A DNA stretch of 64,000 nt from CBDIHP01 sp965279195 (GTDB taxonomy: Bacteria > Planctomycetota > Planctomycetia > Isosphaerales > Isosphaeraceae), in assembly GCA_965279195.1 (NCBI GenBank), contig CBDIHP010000047.1, forward strand, positions 186,001-250,000. The letters run 5' to 3'. The position numbers and the translations under genes were made by a program. Below, piece by piece: positions 29,465 to 39,328 of the stretch (positions within the stretch are counted from its first letter, which is position 1; every line of letters starts with the position of its first letter). The notes under the pieces are model-generated. The model had not been told where the DNA came from. It was given only the letters and a program-made list of their open reading frames with translations, and ran no database searches.

Positions 29465-31396
29465 TCAGGGCCGCAGGGCCCGGCGGCGGACGGTCGCGGG
29501 GGAGGCGGGGGCCTGGTGCCTGGTGGCGAAGGCGTAGAGCTTGCCCGTGCCGCCGGGGTGGATGGCCTCCAGGCTGAGCTGGGACTGCACCGCGCGGGGA
29601 AGCTGGGCCTTGTCGCTGACCAGGACCACCAGCCTCGGCCCGCTGGCCGGCGGCAGGGCGAGGAGCTGGTCCGTCGAGGTCAGGTCCCGCATGGGGATGC
29701 CGGGCAGGGTGGCATGAAGGATGTAACGCAGACGCCCGCCAGGGGTTGCGCCTTCGACACCGGCCCGCTCGGCCTCGGGGGCGACCACCGTCACGCTCTC
29801 GAACGGCTGCGACTGATGCCGCCGGGCGATCACCCCCCGGAGGGCCAGGATCTCCCGCGTCTCCCGGTGCCGGAAGGTGATCTCGTGCATCCCGTCGGCC
29901 AGGATCGTCGCCAGTACGGCGAACAGGAACCCGGCGATCACCCACCTCTGGCGGTCATCCCGACGCCTGGCCCAGCGGTCGAGCCGCCGGGTGAAGATCA
30001 ACACCCCCAGCACCAGGTCGAACGCCAGGTGCAGGCCGAGGACCGTATCGGTGTCGAAATTGCCGGCCATCAAAGACGTTACGGCGTCGCGGAGCTGCTG
30101 GCTGAGCCACCAGAAGATGGTCACGACGGTCGCCGGCGCCAGCCAGACCAGGGACCGGGCCGACACCCTCCGCCCTGCGAGGTCGCCGATCATCCCGGCG
30201 GCCAGGAGGTTCAGCGGCACGAGCAGGAAGATCGCCAGCGCCGACTGCGGACCCGCCGGCCAGAGCGCCGGGGCGATCGCCCCGACCGCCAGCCAGACCA
30301 CCCAGAGCACCCCGCCGACCACCAGGCGATCATCGTTGTCGGCCACGAGCGCGAGCCGGACACAGCGGGCAACCCCGTACAGCCCGAGGGGTAAGGTCGC
30401 CGGCGCGAGCATCACCAGCCGCGCCAGCAGGCCGGGGCGGTCCCCCCCCAGGGGGTCCGGAGGATGCAGGAGCGCGTCCGCGAACGCCCATCCATGATGG
30501 GACGCCATGTAGGCAAACCAGGGCGCGGAAACGAGCAAACCGATGCCCAGGACGATCGCCCCCGCGACGATGCTGGGGTTGTCCCAGATCTCGTACCAGG
30601 TGTGCTCCGACCGCTCGACCGGCGGTTCGCCCGCCCGGAGATAGGCCTGGTGGAGGAAGACGACGGGGATCGGCAGCAGGCCGACCGGCCCGATCGCCAG
30701 CAGCCCGCCCCCCAGGGCGACGCCGCCGAGCACGACCCAGAGGAATCCGCCCCCCCAGGGCGAGGCCGAGGCCTCCCGGCCCGATTGACGCAAGTGCTGG
30801 CCGTAGCAGAGCAAGACCGCGAGGCAGGCCGCCAGCCCGAGGGTCGCCGGCGAGGGCTCCTGCATCTGGACCAGCAGGTTATGGTTGAACCCGGCGAGCA
30901 CGGCGGCGATCAGGCCGATGCCCGACCCTCGCCAGAGCCGCCCGTGGGCGTAAACCAGGAGAACGACAAGGGCTCCGGCGATGTAGCTGGGAACCACGGC
31001 GGCCATCGGCGAGCGGTCCCCGCTGAGCGCGTAGCCGGCCGCTTCGAGCCAGGCGTAGAGCGGCGGCTGGAACGCCACCGCCCGGAAGCTCCGGGCCTCG
31101 ATCGGGTTCGAGAGCCGGTCGGCGGCCGGGGTCTGGTCGACCACCCGCCCCTCGACCACGGCCAGGCCCCTCAGGCCCCACCAGGGCCCCGGCGGACGCA
31201 AGTCCCACCAGTTCAAGGCGTAAAGGCCGGGCAGGACGGCGACGATCACCACCAGCGGGAAGAACATCGCGGCGCGGGGGGTCGGGCGGAGCAGGGGGCG
31301 CGCGGAGGCGGGGACCCCCTCGGCCTGGGCCCAGGGGTCGATCCGGCGGCGACCGGAATTCGAGGCGTCCGAGCGTGGCCCGATCTTGAGCCCCAA
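29465..31396 (-). CDS. GT39/ArnT-type membrane glycosyltransferase-like protein
   Basis: The 643-residue reading starts at TTG 31396, where GGAGG lies 7 nt upstream; the frame is open to 31534 without coding-like sequence. It is a polytopic membrane protein with about ten hydrophobic segments (for example VIVAVLPGLYALNWWDL, IAGALVVLLVYAHGRLW). The first loop carries FQPPLYAWLEAAGYALSGDRS, like the acceptor/donor loop (PPLYYW) of ArnT and protein mannosyltransferases, and an Asp-rich first extracytoplasmic loop. A soluble C-terminal domain of about 140 residues follows. It probably transfers a sugar from a polyprenyl carrier (inference). The gene is divergent from the DUF1501 gene across 330 bp. 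Confidence 0.75.
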   Translation of the reverse strand: MGLKIGPRSDASNSGRRRIDPWAQAEGVPASARPLLRPTPRAAMFFPLVVIVAVLPGLYALNWWDLRPPGPWWGLRGLAVVEGRVVDQTPAADRLSNPIEARSFRAVAFQPPLYAWLEAAGYALSGDRSPMAAVVPSYIAGALVVLLVYAHGRLWRGSGIGLIAAVLAGFNHNLLVQMQEPSPATLGLAACLAVLLCYGQHLRQSGREASASPWGGGFLWVVLGGVALGGGLLAIGPVGLLPIPVVFLHQAYLRAGEPPVERSEHTWYEIWDNPSIVAGAIVLGIGLLVSAPWFAYMASHHGWAFADALLHPPDPLGGDRPGLLARLVMLAPATLPLGLYGVARCVRLALVADNDDRLVVGGVLWVVWLAVGAIAPALWPAGPQSALAIFLLVPLNLLAAGMIGDLAGRRVSARSLVWLAPATVVTIFWWLSQQLRDAVTSLMAGNFDTDTVLGLHLAFDLVLGVLIFTRRLDRWARRRDDRQRWVIAGFLFAVLATILADGMHEITFRHRETREILALRGVIARRHQSQPFESVTVVAPEAERAGVEGATPGGRLRYILHATLPGIPMRDLTSTDQLLALPPASGPRLVVLVSDKAQLPRAVQSQLSLEAIHPGGTGKLYAFATRHQAPASPATVRRRALRP

Positions 31397-31729
31397 ACGA
31401 TCCCCTCCGACCCGGGGCGACGACGGGCCCGGCCGTCGCGGCCCCCGTCCGAACCCACCCCGTCCCGATCGAGGATAGCAACTTCCCGGGGCCGTTAGTA
31501 GACGAACCCGCACGCCCCCGATGCCGACCGGCAACGATCAGCACGAATTGGTATCAATGTGGACTTGCGAAAGGCGCGGCCCATCCGGCAGAATATCCCA
31601 CCCTCGACGCGCGATCGGCCTCCGCCGCCGGTCCCGTCCACCCCCCACGCGCAGGCCATCCGTCGCGCCCCTCCGGGTCGCCCGGAATCCGGCCCAGGCG
31701 GTCCCTGGGGTGAGGACGTGGGAGTCGCG

Positions 31730-33208
31730 ATGATGCCCGAGGTCTCGGGTTGTTCGACATTCCGGACCGTTCATTCGGCCGGCCGTCGCGAGTTCCTCCG
31801 GGCCGGGGGGCTCGGCCTCCTCGGCATGAACCTGCCCGCCTTCCTCGACGCCCGCGCGATCAACTCCGCGGTGGCCGGGGACATTTCTCCCAAATCCCGT
31901 CCCGGCAAGCCCCTGCGCGGCACGTCCTTCGGAAAAGCGAAGTCGTGCCTCCTCCTATTCATGTGGGGCGGGCCGGCGCAGCAGGAAACCTGGGACCTCA
32001 AGCCCGACGCGCCCGAGAAGGTCCGGGGCGAATTCAAGCCCATCGCCACCAACGTCCCCGGGATCGCGATCTCCGAGCATTTCCCCCTGCTCGCGAAGCA
32101 CGCCCACCGCCTGGCGATCCTCCGGTCCGTCCACCACGCCGACGTCAACCACACCACCGCCACCCACGAACTCCTCACCGGCCGGCCCGTCCCCCTCAAC
32201 GGCAACGGCCGCCTGGAGGACGACTGGCCGCACTACGGCGCGGTGCTCGCCCACCTCAACAAGGGCCGCGAGCGCACCGCCCTGCCTCCCTTCATCCAGA
32301 TGCGGCCGACGATCCCCGACGGCGCGCCCCGGTTCGTCGAGTCGAGCCACGGCCAGACCGCCGGCTGGCTCGGCCCCGCGCTCAATCCATTCACGATTGA
32401 TGAGGACCCCAGCCGGCCCGGCTACCAGGTCGGGGCCTTCCACCTGCCCGACGACGTCGGCTCCGGCCGCGACCGCGACCGGCAGCGGCTCCTGGCCGAG
32501 GTCGAGGCCCAGGCGAGACACCTCGAAACCAGCGCGCAGGTGTCTGCATTGAAGAATCATTACGTGCGGGCCTATGATTTGCTAGCCAATCGGAAGGCGC
32601 TCGAGGCGTTCGACCTCTCCCGCGAGGACCCGAAGCTCCGGGCGCGCTACGGCCTGCACCCCCACGGCCAGGCGGTGCTCCAGGGCCGCCGGCTGGTCGA
32701 GGCGGGCGTGCCGCTGGTCACCGTGTTCTGGCAGAACGACGGATTAACAAATGTTTCCGTCTACTGGGACACCCACAATCGCAATTTCGTGGACCTCAAG
32801 ACACGCCTCATGCCCGCGGCCGACCAGGCATTCACCGCCCTGCTGGACGACCTCGACGCCCGGGGCCTGCTCGACGAGACCCTGGTCGTCTGGACCGGCG
32901 AGTTCGGCCGCACCCCGCGCGTGGGGCAGGCGGTCGTCGGCGGGGCGGGGGCCGGACGCGACGGGCGCGACCACTGGCCCCACTGCTTCTCGACCGTCCT
33001 CGCCGGCGCGGGCATCCGCGGCGGCACCGTCCATGGCGCGTCCGACCGCTGGGCCGCCTACCCCGCCACCGACCCCGTCACGCCGGCCGACGTCGCCGCC
33101 ACCATCTACCACGCCCTCGGCATCGACCCGGCCACCGAGCTGCGGGACGCCCTCGACCGCCCGCTGCCGCTCTGCCTCGGGACGCCCATCTCCCAAATCC
33201 TGGGATAG
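31730..33208 (+). CDS. DUF1501 family protein, stand-alone
   Basis: The 492-residue protein starts at tandem ATGs 31730/31733 with GGGAG upstream. Tat leader GRREFLRAGGLGLLGMNLPA. The first family motif is MWGGPAQQETWDLKP rather than GGPSQVDTFDxKP, while WTGEFGRTPRVG and GRDHWPHCF are retained. This is a more divergent DUF1501 subtype without a PSCyt1 partner gene. The longer open frame from 31559 has no family match. The promoter must lie in the 330-bp divergent gap shared with the GT39-like gene; no clear -35/-10 was identified there. Confidence 0.88.
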   Translation: MMPEVSGCSTFRTVHSAGRREFLRAGGLGLLGMNLPAFLDARAINSAVAGDISPKSRPGKPLRGTSFGKAKSCLLLFMWGGPAQQETWDLKPDAPEKVRGEFKPIATNVPGIAISEHFPLLAKHAHRLAILRSVHHADVNHTTATHELLTGRPVPLNGNGRLEDDWPHYGAVLAHLNKGRERTALPPFIQMRPTIPDGAPRFVESSHGQTAGWLGPALNPFTIDEDPSRPGYQVGAFHLPDDVGSGRDRDRQRLLAEVEAQARHLETSAQVSALKNHYVRAYDLLANRKALEAFDLSREDPKLRARYGLHPHGQAVLQGRRLVEAGVPLVTVFWQNDGLTNVSVYWDTHNRNFVDLKTRLMPAADQAFTALLDDLDARGLLDETLVVWTGEFGRTPRVGQAVVGGAGAGRDGRDHWPHCFSTVLAGAGIRGGTVHGASDRWAAYPATDPVTPADVAATIYHALGIDPATELRDALDRPLPLCLGTPISQILG

Positions 33209-33476
33209 AATAGCCATGTGAACGAAACGCTCCCCCTTGATCGCATCCCAATCATTCCCCCCGATGCATCCAACATGGGTGCATGACATGAGAATATTGT
33301 CCAGGCGGCCCCCTCGACCTCGCGCGCGTGCCGCGAGCGCCGCGCCCCAGCCCTAGCGATGCCGCACCTGGCCCAGACTGTCATCCCAAGTGCCTGGCTG
33401 GCCAGGATTTCCGTTCAAACTCGGGTTCTCTCTTGATTCGCGATTCGTCGAGGAATTCCTCATCCCAAGGATGTGA

Positions 33477-33494
33477 CTCAACAACGTTGTTGAG
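33477..33494. promoter_or_regulatory. Perfect 18-bp palindrome, candidate operator
   Basis: CTCAACAACGTTGTTGAG is a perfect 18-bp palindrome 70 bp upstream of the DUF2325 gene's ATG. It has the size and symmetry of a dimeric regulator's operator and no T-run to suggest a terminator. The rest of the 355-bp gap (33209-33563) is non-coding, and AAAGGAG lies 8-10 nt before the gene's start. Confidence 0.55.
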
Positions 33495-33563
33495 CCTGAT
33501 CCCCCTTCCTCGCCCGGCGACGCCGCCGGCGTGCAACGAGATACACACGAAAGGAGTATTCTC

Positions 33564-35162
33564 ATGAAGGATGGGTCCAACATTGTCCCGCCCAAGTTAC
33601 CCACGGGCAGCTCACCCTTGAAATCCGCCCCCCCCGGCCCATCCTCGCCCGCAACCGCACTCGGTGCCGTCAGCCCCTCGCTCGAGAAACTCGCCGAGCT
33701 TGTGCGACAGGCCGAATCCCGGGCCAAGGCCCAGAGGCTGGGCGCCGACACCAAGCACGCCGCCGACGCCCTGACGGCCGCCGAGGCCAGGGCACGCGAG
33801 GCCCAGCGACGCGTCCGGGAGGAACGCCCCATACGCCAGCGCGAGCTAAAGCAAGCCATCGAAGAAGCCAAGCTCCTCCATGACATGACCATCAAGCTCG
33901 CGCAGCACAGGAATTACCTCCCGCCCGACGCCAACGCCGAACGCCTCATCGAGCACTCCCGACTCGAGATCGAATCCAAGCGCAACGAGGCCCAGAGGGA
34001 ACTCGATTCCATCGCCAAGGAGGCCATCGAGGCCCAGCGGGTCCTCGGGCTGGCCCTGGAGAAGTACCAGTCCTGTCGCGCCGAGATGGACCGCCTGCTC
34101 CCCCAGCTCGCGGCCGAATTCAACGACACCGACCGCATGCTCTCCCACCTCGCCGAACTCTTCCCCGCCCAGCAGATCCCCGCGCTCGCCGCCGAGATCG
34201 AGGACGGCGCGGCCTTCTTCGGGACCCTCGACTCCCGGCAACAGAAGGCCCAGCTCATGATCTGGATCGGCAAATTACGCCGGCTCCAGTCCATGGACTT
34301 CCCCGAGCAAGGGGAAGAGATGTTCGCACTCGAACAGATCTTCCGCCGTTTAGTAAGCCTGTCCAAGCAGTACATGCCCGGATATATCGACGCCTTCCAG
34401 GAAGGCTACGTCGCCGACTGGGATCAATACATCGTCGACGCCCAGGAGCAGTTCCGGCTCGCCGCCGACGGCGCCGCCCGCGACCGCCAGTTCAAGGTCC
34501 GGTCCGACGACCTCGCCCTCCGCGAGGCCGAGAAGAAGAAGGCGTCGAAGGAGACCCACAAGGCCGCCCTCAACGACCTCCGCGCCATCATCGTCCATCA
34601 TGATTTATCGATGGGCGAGGGCGTCGACGAGTTCACCGAGGCCCTCCTGAAGGCCGTCCAGGCCGGCGGGGCCTCCGACCCCGAGATGCTCGAGCTCATC
34701 CGCCCCTTCCGCGAGCTCGTCACCGGGTCCGAGTTCCGCGTCGTCCGCAAGCACCTCGACAAGATCCACGACGACGAGGTCCGGTCCGAGCAAGATGTCG
34801 CCATGCGAGAATCCTTGCAGGGGCTCATCGGACGCACCCGGGGCCTCGCCGCCCTCATGATCGGCGGGGCCGCCCGCGAGGACGCCCGGAGTTCGCTCCA
34901 CCGCCTCTTCGAATTCGACGACCTCGACTGGGTCCCTTACGAGGGCAACAGCCCCGCCAAGTTCGAGTCGGTCAAGGCCCGGATCAAGAACCACGGCGTC
35001 GACCTCGTCCTCATCCTCAAGTCCCTCGTCGCCCACGCCGTGCCCGAGCAGCTCCGCCCCCTCTGCCAGGACTACGGCATCCCCTGCCTCATGGTCGAGC
35101 AGGGCTACGGCGCCAGCCAGGTCGCCGAGGCCATCCGCAACTGCCCCGACTTTCAGTCATGA
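33564..35162 (+). CDS. Coiled-coil protein with C-terminal DUF2325 domain
   Basis: The 532-residue protein starts at ATG 33564 with AGGAG 8 nt upstream. A Pro-rich start (about residues 1-40) leads to long charged helices (about 40-330) with heptad-like Ala/Leu spacing, then another helical segment. The last 100 residues carry the DUF2325 signature: LAALMIGGAAREDARSSL, VKARIKNHGVDLVLIL, HAVPEQLRPLCQDYGIPC, and MVEQGYGASQVAEAI. DUF2325 is a Rossmann-like domain of unknown function, usually a short protein on its own. The palindrome upstream suggests dedicated regulation. It has no signal peptide, so is probably cytoplasmic. No operon partner is visible. Confidence 0.8.
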   Translation: MKDGSNIVPPKLPTGSSPLKSAPPGPSSPATALGAVSPSLEKLAELVRQAESRAKAQRLGADTKHAADALTAAEARAREAQRRVREERPIRQRELKQAIEEAKLLHDMTIKLAQHRNYLPPDANAERLIEHSRLEIESKRNEAQRELDSIAKEAIEAQRVLGLALEKYQSCRAEMDRLLPQLAAEFNDTDRMLSHLAELFPAQQIPALAAEIEDGAAFFGTLDSRQQKAQLMIWIGKLRRLQSMDFPEQGEEMFALEQIFRRLVSLSKQYMPGYIDAFQEGYVADWDQYIVDAQEQFRLAADGAARDRQFKVRSDDLALREAEKKKASKETHKAALNDLRAIIVHHDLSMGEGVDEFTEALLKAVQAGGASDPEMLELIRPFRELVTGSEFRVVRKHLDKIHDDEVRSEQDVAMRESLQGLIGRTRGLAALMIGGAAREDARSSLHRLFEFDDLDWVPYEGNSPAKFESVKARIKNHGVDLVLILKSLVAHAVPEQLRPLCQDYGIPCLMVEQGYGASQVAEAIRNCPDFQS

Positions 35163-35212
35163 ATCTCTCCGTGGCCGGGGTCTCGTCCTGAGACCACGGA
35201 CCACCCGCCGCA

Positions 35213-35382
35213 GGCGCTGGGCGTGGGTCTCCAGACCCCGCCCCAGCCTCCGCCGCGCCGTCCCGCAAAACCGGGTCTCCAGTCCGATTGTCTCCAGCCC
35301 TCGGAACGGGTCTGGAGACCCGGTTTCGGTGGTCTCCTTCGATCCATGCTGGGGCGGGGTCTGGAGCCCCGCGCCCGGCGCC
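35213..35382. repeat. Nested palindrome, GGGTCTCCAGACCC family, copy C
   Basis: Outer arms GGCGCTGGGCGTGGGTCTCC and the complement ending CGCGCCCGGCGCC, with inner arms ACCGGGTCTCCAGTCCGA and GGAACGGGTCTGGAGACCCG. It occupies most of the 262-bp gap between the convergent DUF2325 and solute-binding protein genes, a terminator-like position. Confidence 0.85.
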
Positions 35383-35424
35383 TTCAACCCGCTTCCCACC
35401 TCTCGAATCGCATTCCATCACCCA

Positions 35425-36417
35425 TCACTGAAACTCCGCCGCCAGGAACCGCACCGCCTCATCCCAGACGCCCGCCGCCGCCTCGAAATCCACGGCCATC
35501 GCGCGGATCGTCCTCGGCGACTCCACCCTCGGCGTCGCCCTGGCCTGCCGGTTCAACGGGATCTGGGCGCTCGGCCCCGCAGCGAGGCGATCTTCGACGG
35601 AAGGTTGCAGGAGCGCGGACGCCAGCGCCTCGGCCGCCTTCGGGTCGGGCGCCTTCTTGAGGATCGCCAGCGTGTTGGGGATGAACAGCGTCCCCAACTG
35701 GCCGGGCTCGCGGTCGGGGTAGACGATCGCCACGGGCCGGTTGGCCTCCAGCTCGATGATCGCGTCATCGGTATCCGTCAATCCGAACGCCGCCTCGCCC
35801 GAGGCCACCGCCTTCGCCACCTGCTTGTTGCCCGACTGGATCTGCACGCCGTTGGCCTTCAAATCCAGGAAGAACCGCTTCGTCTTCTCCCCGCCCCAGG
35901 TCGCCCACAGGCAGGCCGCGTGGGTCGCCGTGGTGCCGAACAGAGGCTTCGCGACGGCGACCTTGCCCTTCCACTTCGGATCCAGGAGGTCTTGAATGCT
36001 CTTCGGTCGATCCTTATCGGCGACGAGTCGCGTGTTGACGATCAGCACCCTCGCCCGCGCGGCGAAGCCGTAATAATAGCCCTCCCTGTCGCGGAACGCC
36101 TCCGGGAAATCCGCCGCATTGGCCGGCGTCCACTTCGCCAGGAGCCCACGCCTCTTGAGCCGGATCGTATTGACGATCTCATTGTTCCAGAAGACATCGC
36201 ACCTCGGCCGCGCGCCCTCCTTGATGAGGAGCTGCGTCAGCCCGACGGTCTTCGTGCTCTCCACGTCGAACTTCGGCAGGACCTCCACGCCCGACGCCTT
36301 CTCGTAATCCGACAGGATCGGCTCCGAGAACTCGCGGTCGAGCGCCGAGTACACCACCACCCGCCCGGCGGGGGCGAGGAGCGTGACGCCGAGAAGCAGC
36401 CCCAGGGACATACGCAT
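35425..36417 (-). CDS. Orphan periplasmic solute-binding protein, iron-type
   Basis: The 330-residue protein starts at ATG 36417 (GAGG upstream) with a signal peptide (MRMSLGLLLGVTLLAPAG). It resembles the ferric-iron/spermidine type of ABC solute-binding protein: VVVYSALDREFSEPILSDYE, GARPRCDVFWNNE, YYYGFAARARVLIVNT, DLLDPKWKGKVAVAKP, GVQIQSGNKQVAKAV and AFGLTDTDDA. No permease or ATPase genes are next to it, so the transporter must be elsewhere or it may serve another role. The start lies near a GGAGTGCGG-family repeat, which occupies its promoter region. Confidence 0.85.
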   Translation of the reverse strand: MRMSLGLLLGVTLLAPAGRVVVYSALDREFSEPILSDYEKASGVEVLPKFDVESTKTVGLTQLLIKEGARPRCDVFWNNEIVNTIRLKRRGLLAKWTPANAADFPEAFRDREGYYYGFAARARVLIVNTRLVADKDRPKSIQDLLDPKWKGKVAVAKPLFGTTATHAACLWATWGGEKTKRFFLDLKANGVQIQSGNKQVAKAVASGEAAFGLTDTDDAIIELEANRPVAIVYPDREPGQLGTLFIPNTLAILKKAPDPKAAEALASALLQPSVEDRLAAGPSAQIPLNRQARATPRVESPRTIRAMAVDFEAAAGVWDEAVRFLAAEFQ

Positions 36418-36437
36418 AAACGCCTCGATGGATCCAT

Positions 36438-36572
36438 GGAGTGCGGAAGCTTGCTCCGCGTGCATGTCTCGCCAGGTCCCAGGCCCTGCGGACTCTCGTC
36501 CCCGACCAGATCCTCGACCACCACGGCGAGCAAGCTCCCCTACCCGAATGAGGAAGCGAGCGTCCGCACTCC
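36438..36572. repeat. GGAGTGCGG-family inverted repeat, copy 2
   Basis: Left arm GGAGTGCGGAAGCTTGCTCC; right arm ends GAGCGTCCGCACTCC. It lies between the solute-binding protein's start (36417) and the stop of the acyl-CoA synthetase gene (36580), so it spans the region where the former's promoter should lie. Related copies: 26862-27004, 56783-56895, 62218-62360. Confidence 0.85.
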
Positions 36573-36579
36573 ATGAGGT

Positions 36580-39300
36580 TCACGCCAGGTCGATCACAGC
36601 ATTGATCACACCTTCATCCATGTCGTGCGACAGCACGAAGCCCAGCTTCTCGCAGACGCGGCGCATCTCGCGGTTGTCGGGGTGGATGATGGCGGTGACC
36701 CGGTCGAGGTGCTCGGCGCGGGCGATTTCGAGCAGGCGCCGCAGCGTCTCGGAGCCGATCCCGCGCCCCTGGTACTGGTCGTTCACCAGCATGGCGAACT
36801 CGGCCTCGTTCACCCAGGCCCCGCGCGACTTGCTCAGCCGGCCGACCGCGAGGATCTCCGGCTGCCCCGACCACGGGTCCTTCTTCTCGGCCACGACGGC
36901 CATCTCGCGATCATAATCGTTGAAACAGATGCGAGTCAATCGATCATGCGAGACCCGCTGGCTGAATTTCATCGCGTGAAAATACCGGAGCGCCACGCTG
37001 CGTTCCGACAGCGTCTCGTGGAACTTCACGAGCAGCGGCTCGTCCTCCGGCCGGATCGGCCGGAAGAGCAGGGGGATGCCGTCCTTCGTGATCCAGTTGG
37101 CGACGTACTGCGTCGGATACGGCCGGATCGCCGGCCTCGGCAGCTTCGCATCCGGGATCGCCGCGTCGTGCAGGATCACCCGGGCATCGAGCGCCACCAG
37201 CCGGTCCGGCGACGCCAGCAGCGGATTGATGTCGATCTCTTTGATTCTTGGATGCTGCACCACGAGCTGGCTGAACCGCACCAGGAACTGCTCCAGCCCC
37301 GGCAAATCCACCGCTCGGCGGCCCCGCACGCCCTTGAGCGCCTGGTAGATCTTCGTCCGCTCCATCAGGCGGCGGGCGAGCGTCGTGTTCAAGGGCGGCA
37401 GGGCGAGCGAGCGGTCCTTGTAGACCTCGACGAGCTGCCCGCCCGAGCCGAACAGTAGCACCGGGCCGAACTGGGAGTCGATCGAACTCCCGATGATGAG
37501 TTCATATCCATCGAGCGCGATCATCTCCTGGACGGTCACGCCCTCCATGTGCCCCTCGCCGGCGATGGCCCGGACCGAGGTGCCGATCGCCTCATACGCC
37601 TCGCGCACGGCGTCGGCGTCGCGGAGATTGAGCCGCACGCCGCCGACGTCCGTCTTGTGCGTGATCGTCCGCGAGTAGAGCTTGAGCACGACCGGGTAGC
37701 CGATCGCCTCGGCCGCCTCGGCCGCCTCGTCGGCGCTCCGGGCCACGCGGGTCTCGACCGTCGGGATCCCCCGCGCCGCCAGCACGGCCTTCGACTCGTA
37801 CTCATCGAGGAGTGTTCGCCCCTCGGCCAGCGCGGCGGCGAGGATCTCGTCCACCTTCGCTCGCTCGGCGGCCTCGTCCTCGGCCTGGCTGGCGAGGGTC
37901 GGGGTCTCATAAAGGGCCCGGAGATTGTCGCTGTATCGCCACATCGCGGTGAAGACGCGGGCGGCGGTGTCGGGGTAGGCGAAGGTCGGGATGCCCGCCT
38001 GGTCGAGGATCGTCTCGCCGGCCGACACCATCGCGCCGCCCATCCAGCTCGCGAGCACGGGCTTGCCGTCGATCTTGGCATAGCCCTTGAGGGCCTCGGC
38101 CGTGCGGGTCGGGTCGGTCATCGCCTGGGGCGTGAGGATGACGAGCAGGCCGTCGGAATTGTCGTCCTTCGCGGCGACCTCCAGCGACTTCGCGAACCGC
38201 TCGGGCGCGGCGTCGCCGAGGACGTCGATCGGGTTGCCGTGGCTCCAGGGGCCGGGCAAGAATGTGTTCAAGGCGTCCATCGTCGCGGGCGACAGCTCGG
38301 CGAGCTGGCCGCCGTTGCCGATGAGCGCGTCGGTCGCCAGCACGCCGGGGCCGCCGGCGTTGGTGACGATCGTCAGGCGGTTCCCCCTCGGCCGGGGCTG
38401 CTTGGCGAGGACCTCGGCCATGTTGAAGACGTCGGCGATCGTGTTGACGCGGAGGACCCCCACGCGCCGGAAGGCCGCTTCGAGGACGTCGTCGCTGCCC
38501 GCGAGCGAGCCGGTGTGCGACGCCGCCGCCTTGGCCGCCTGGGCCGTGCGGCCGGCCTTGATGACGATGATCGGCTTGGTGCGGGCGACCTCGCGCGCGG
38601 CCGAGAGGAACGACCTGGCATCGCCGATCGATTCCATGTACAACACAATACTCTTCGTGTGAGGGTCGTCGCCGAGGTAGTCGATCAGGTCGCCCCAGTT
38701 GACGTCGAGCATCGAGCCGATCGACACGAAGGCGCTGAAGCCCACGTGGGCCCGCAGGCTCCAGTCGAGGATGGCCGTGCCGAGCGCGCCGGACTGGCTG
38801 ATGAATCCGACGTTGCCCGCGAGCGCAGGGCCGGCCGCGAACGTCGCGTTGAGGCCCGTCAATGGCCGCATCACGCCCAGGCAGTTCGGCCCGATGAGCC
38901 GCATGCGTCCCTTGCGGGCCTGCTCCAGCACCTGGTCTTCGAGCGCCTGGCCGCCGGGCCCGGTCTCCTTGAACCCGGCCGAGATGATGATCGCCCCGCG
39001 CGTCCCGGCCTCGACGCACTGGCCGATGACCTCGGGCACGGTGGGCGCGGGCGTGACCACGACGGCGAGGTCCACGGGCTCCGGCAAGGACTTAATATCC
39101 TTGTATGCCTTGATCCCGAGGATGTTCGGCCGGTTGGGGTTGATGGGGTACACCGTGCCGCCGAACGGGCTGCTGACCAGGTTCCAGAGGATCGTCCGCC
39201 CGACGCTCCCCGGCTTCTCCGTGGCCCCGATCACCGCGACGCTCCTGGGCGAGAAGATCGCGTCCAGGGGCTTGCTGTCCGACCGCAGAAGATTCGTCAT
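36580..39300 (-). CDS. ADP-forming acyl-CoA synthetase fused to GNAT acetyltransferase
   Basis: The 906-residue protein starts at ATG 39300; upstream in-frame residues come from a repeat. Domains in order: CoA-binding (about 10-130, SVAVIGATEKPGSVG), succinyl-CoA-ligase-like flavodoxin domains (about 140-450, with SHTGSLAGSDD bearing the likely phospho-His), ATP-grasp (about 480-700, GYPVVLKLYS, DVGGVRLNL, IDINPLL) and a C-terminal GNAT domain (about 740-900, NDQYQGRGIGSETLRRLL). This is the Pat-like architecture, in which the synthetase part makes or senses acyl-CoA and the GNAT acetylates protein lysines. It is single-gene; no target is identifiable here. Confidence 0.9.
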   Translation of the reverse strand: MTNLLRSDSKPLDAIFSPRSVAVIGATEKPGSVGRTILWNLVSSPFGGTVYPINPNRPNILGIKAYKDIKSLPEPVDLAVVVTPAPTVPEVIGQCVEAGTRGAIIISAGFKETGPGGQALEDQVLEQARKGRMRLIGPNCLGVMRPLTGLNATFAAGPALAGNVGFISQSGALGTAILDWSLRAHVGFSAFVSIGSMLDVNWGDLIDYLGDDPHTKSIVLYMESIGDARSFLSAAREVARTKPIIVIKAGRTAQAAKAAASHTGSLAGSDDVLEAAFRRVGVLRVNTIADVFNMAEVLAKQPRPRGNRLTIVTNAGGPGVLATDALIGNGGQLAELSPATMDALNTFLPGPWSHGNPIDVLGDAAPERFAKSLEVAAKDDNSDGLLVILTPQAMTDPTRTAEALKGYAKIDGKPVLASWMGGAMVSAGETILDQAGIPTFAYPDTAARVFTAMWRYSDNLRALYETPTLASQAEDEAAERAKVDEILAAALAEGRTLLDEYESKAVLAARGIPTVETRVARSADEAAEAAEAIGYPVVLKLYSRTITHKTDVGGVRLNLRDADAVREAYEAIGTSVRAIAGEGHMEGVTVQEMIALDGYELIIGSSIDSQFGPVLLFGSGGQLVEVYKDRSLALPPLNTTLARRLMERTKIYQALKGVRGRRAVDLPGLEQFLVRFSQLVVQHPRIKEIDINPLLASPDRLVALDARVILHDAAIPDAKLPRPAIRPYPTQYVANWITKDGIPLLFRPIRPEDEPLLVKFHETLSERSVALRYFHAMKFSQRVSHDRLTRICFNDYDREMAVVAEKKDPWSGQPEILAVGRLSKSRGAWVNEAEFAMLVNDQYQGRGIGSETLRRLLEIARAEHLDRVTAIIHPDNREMRRVCEKLGFVLSHDMDEGVINAVIDLA

Positions 39301-39328
39301 CGCTCGGGGCTCGCTGGGAATTGGAGGA

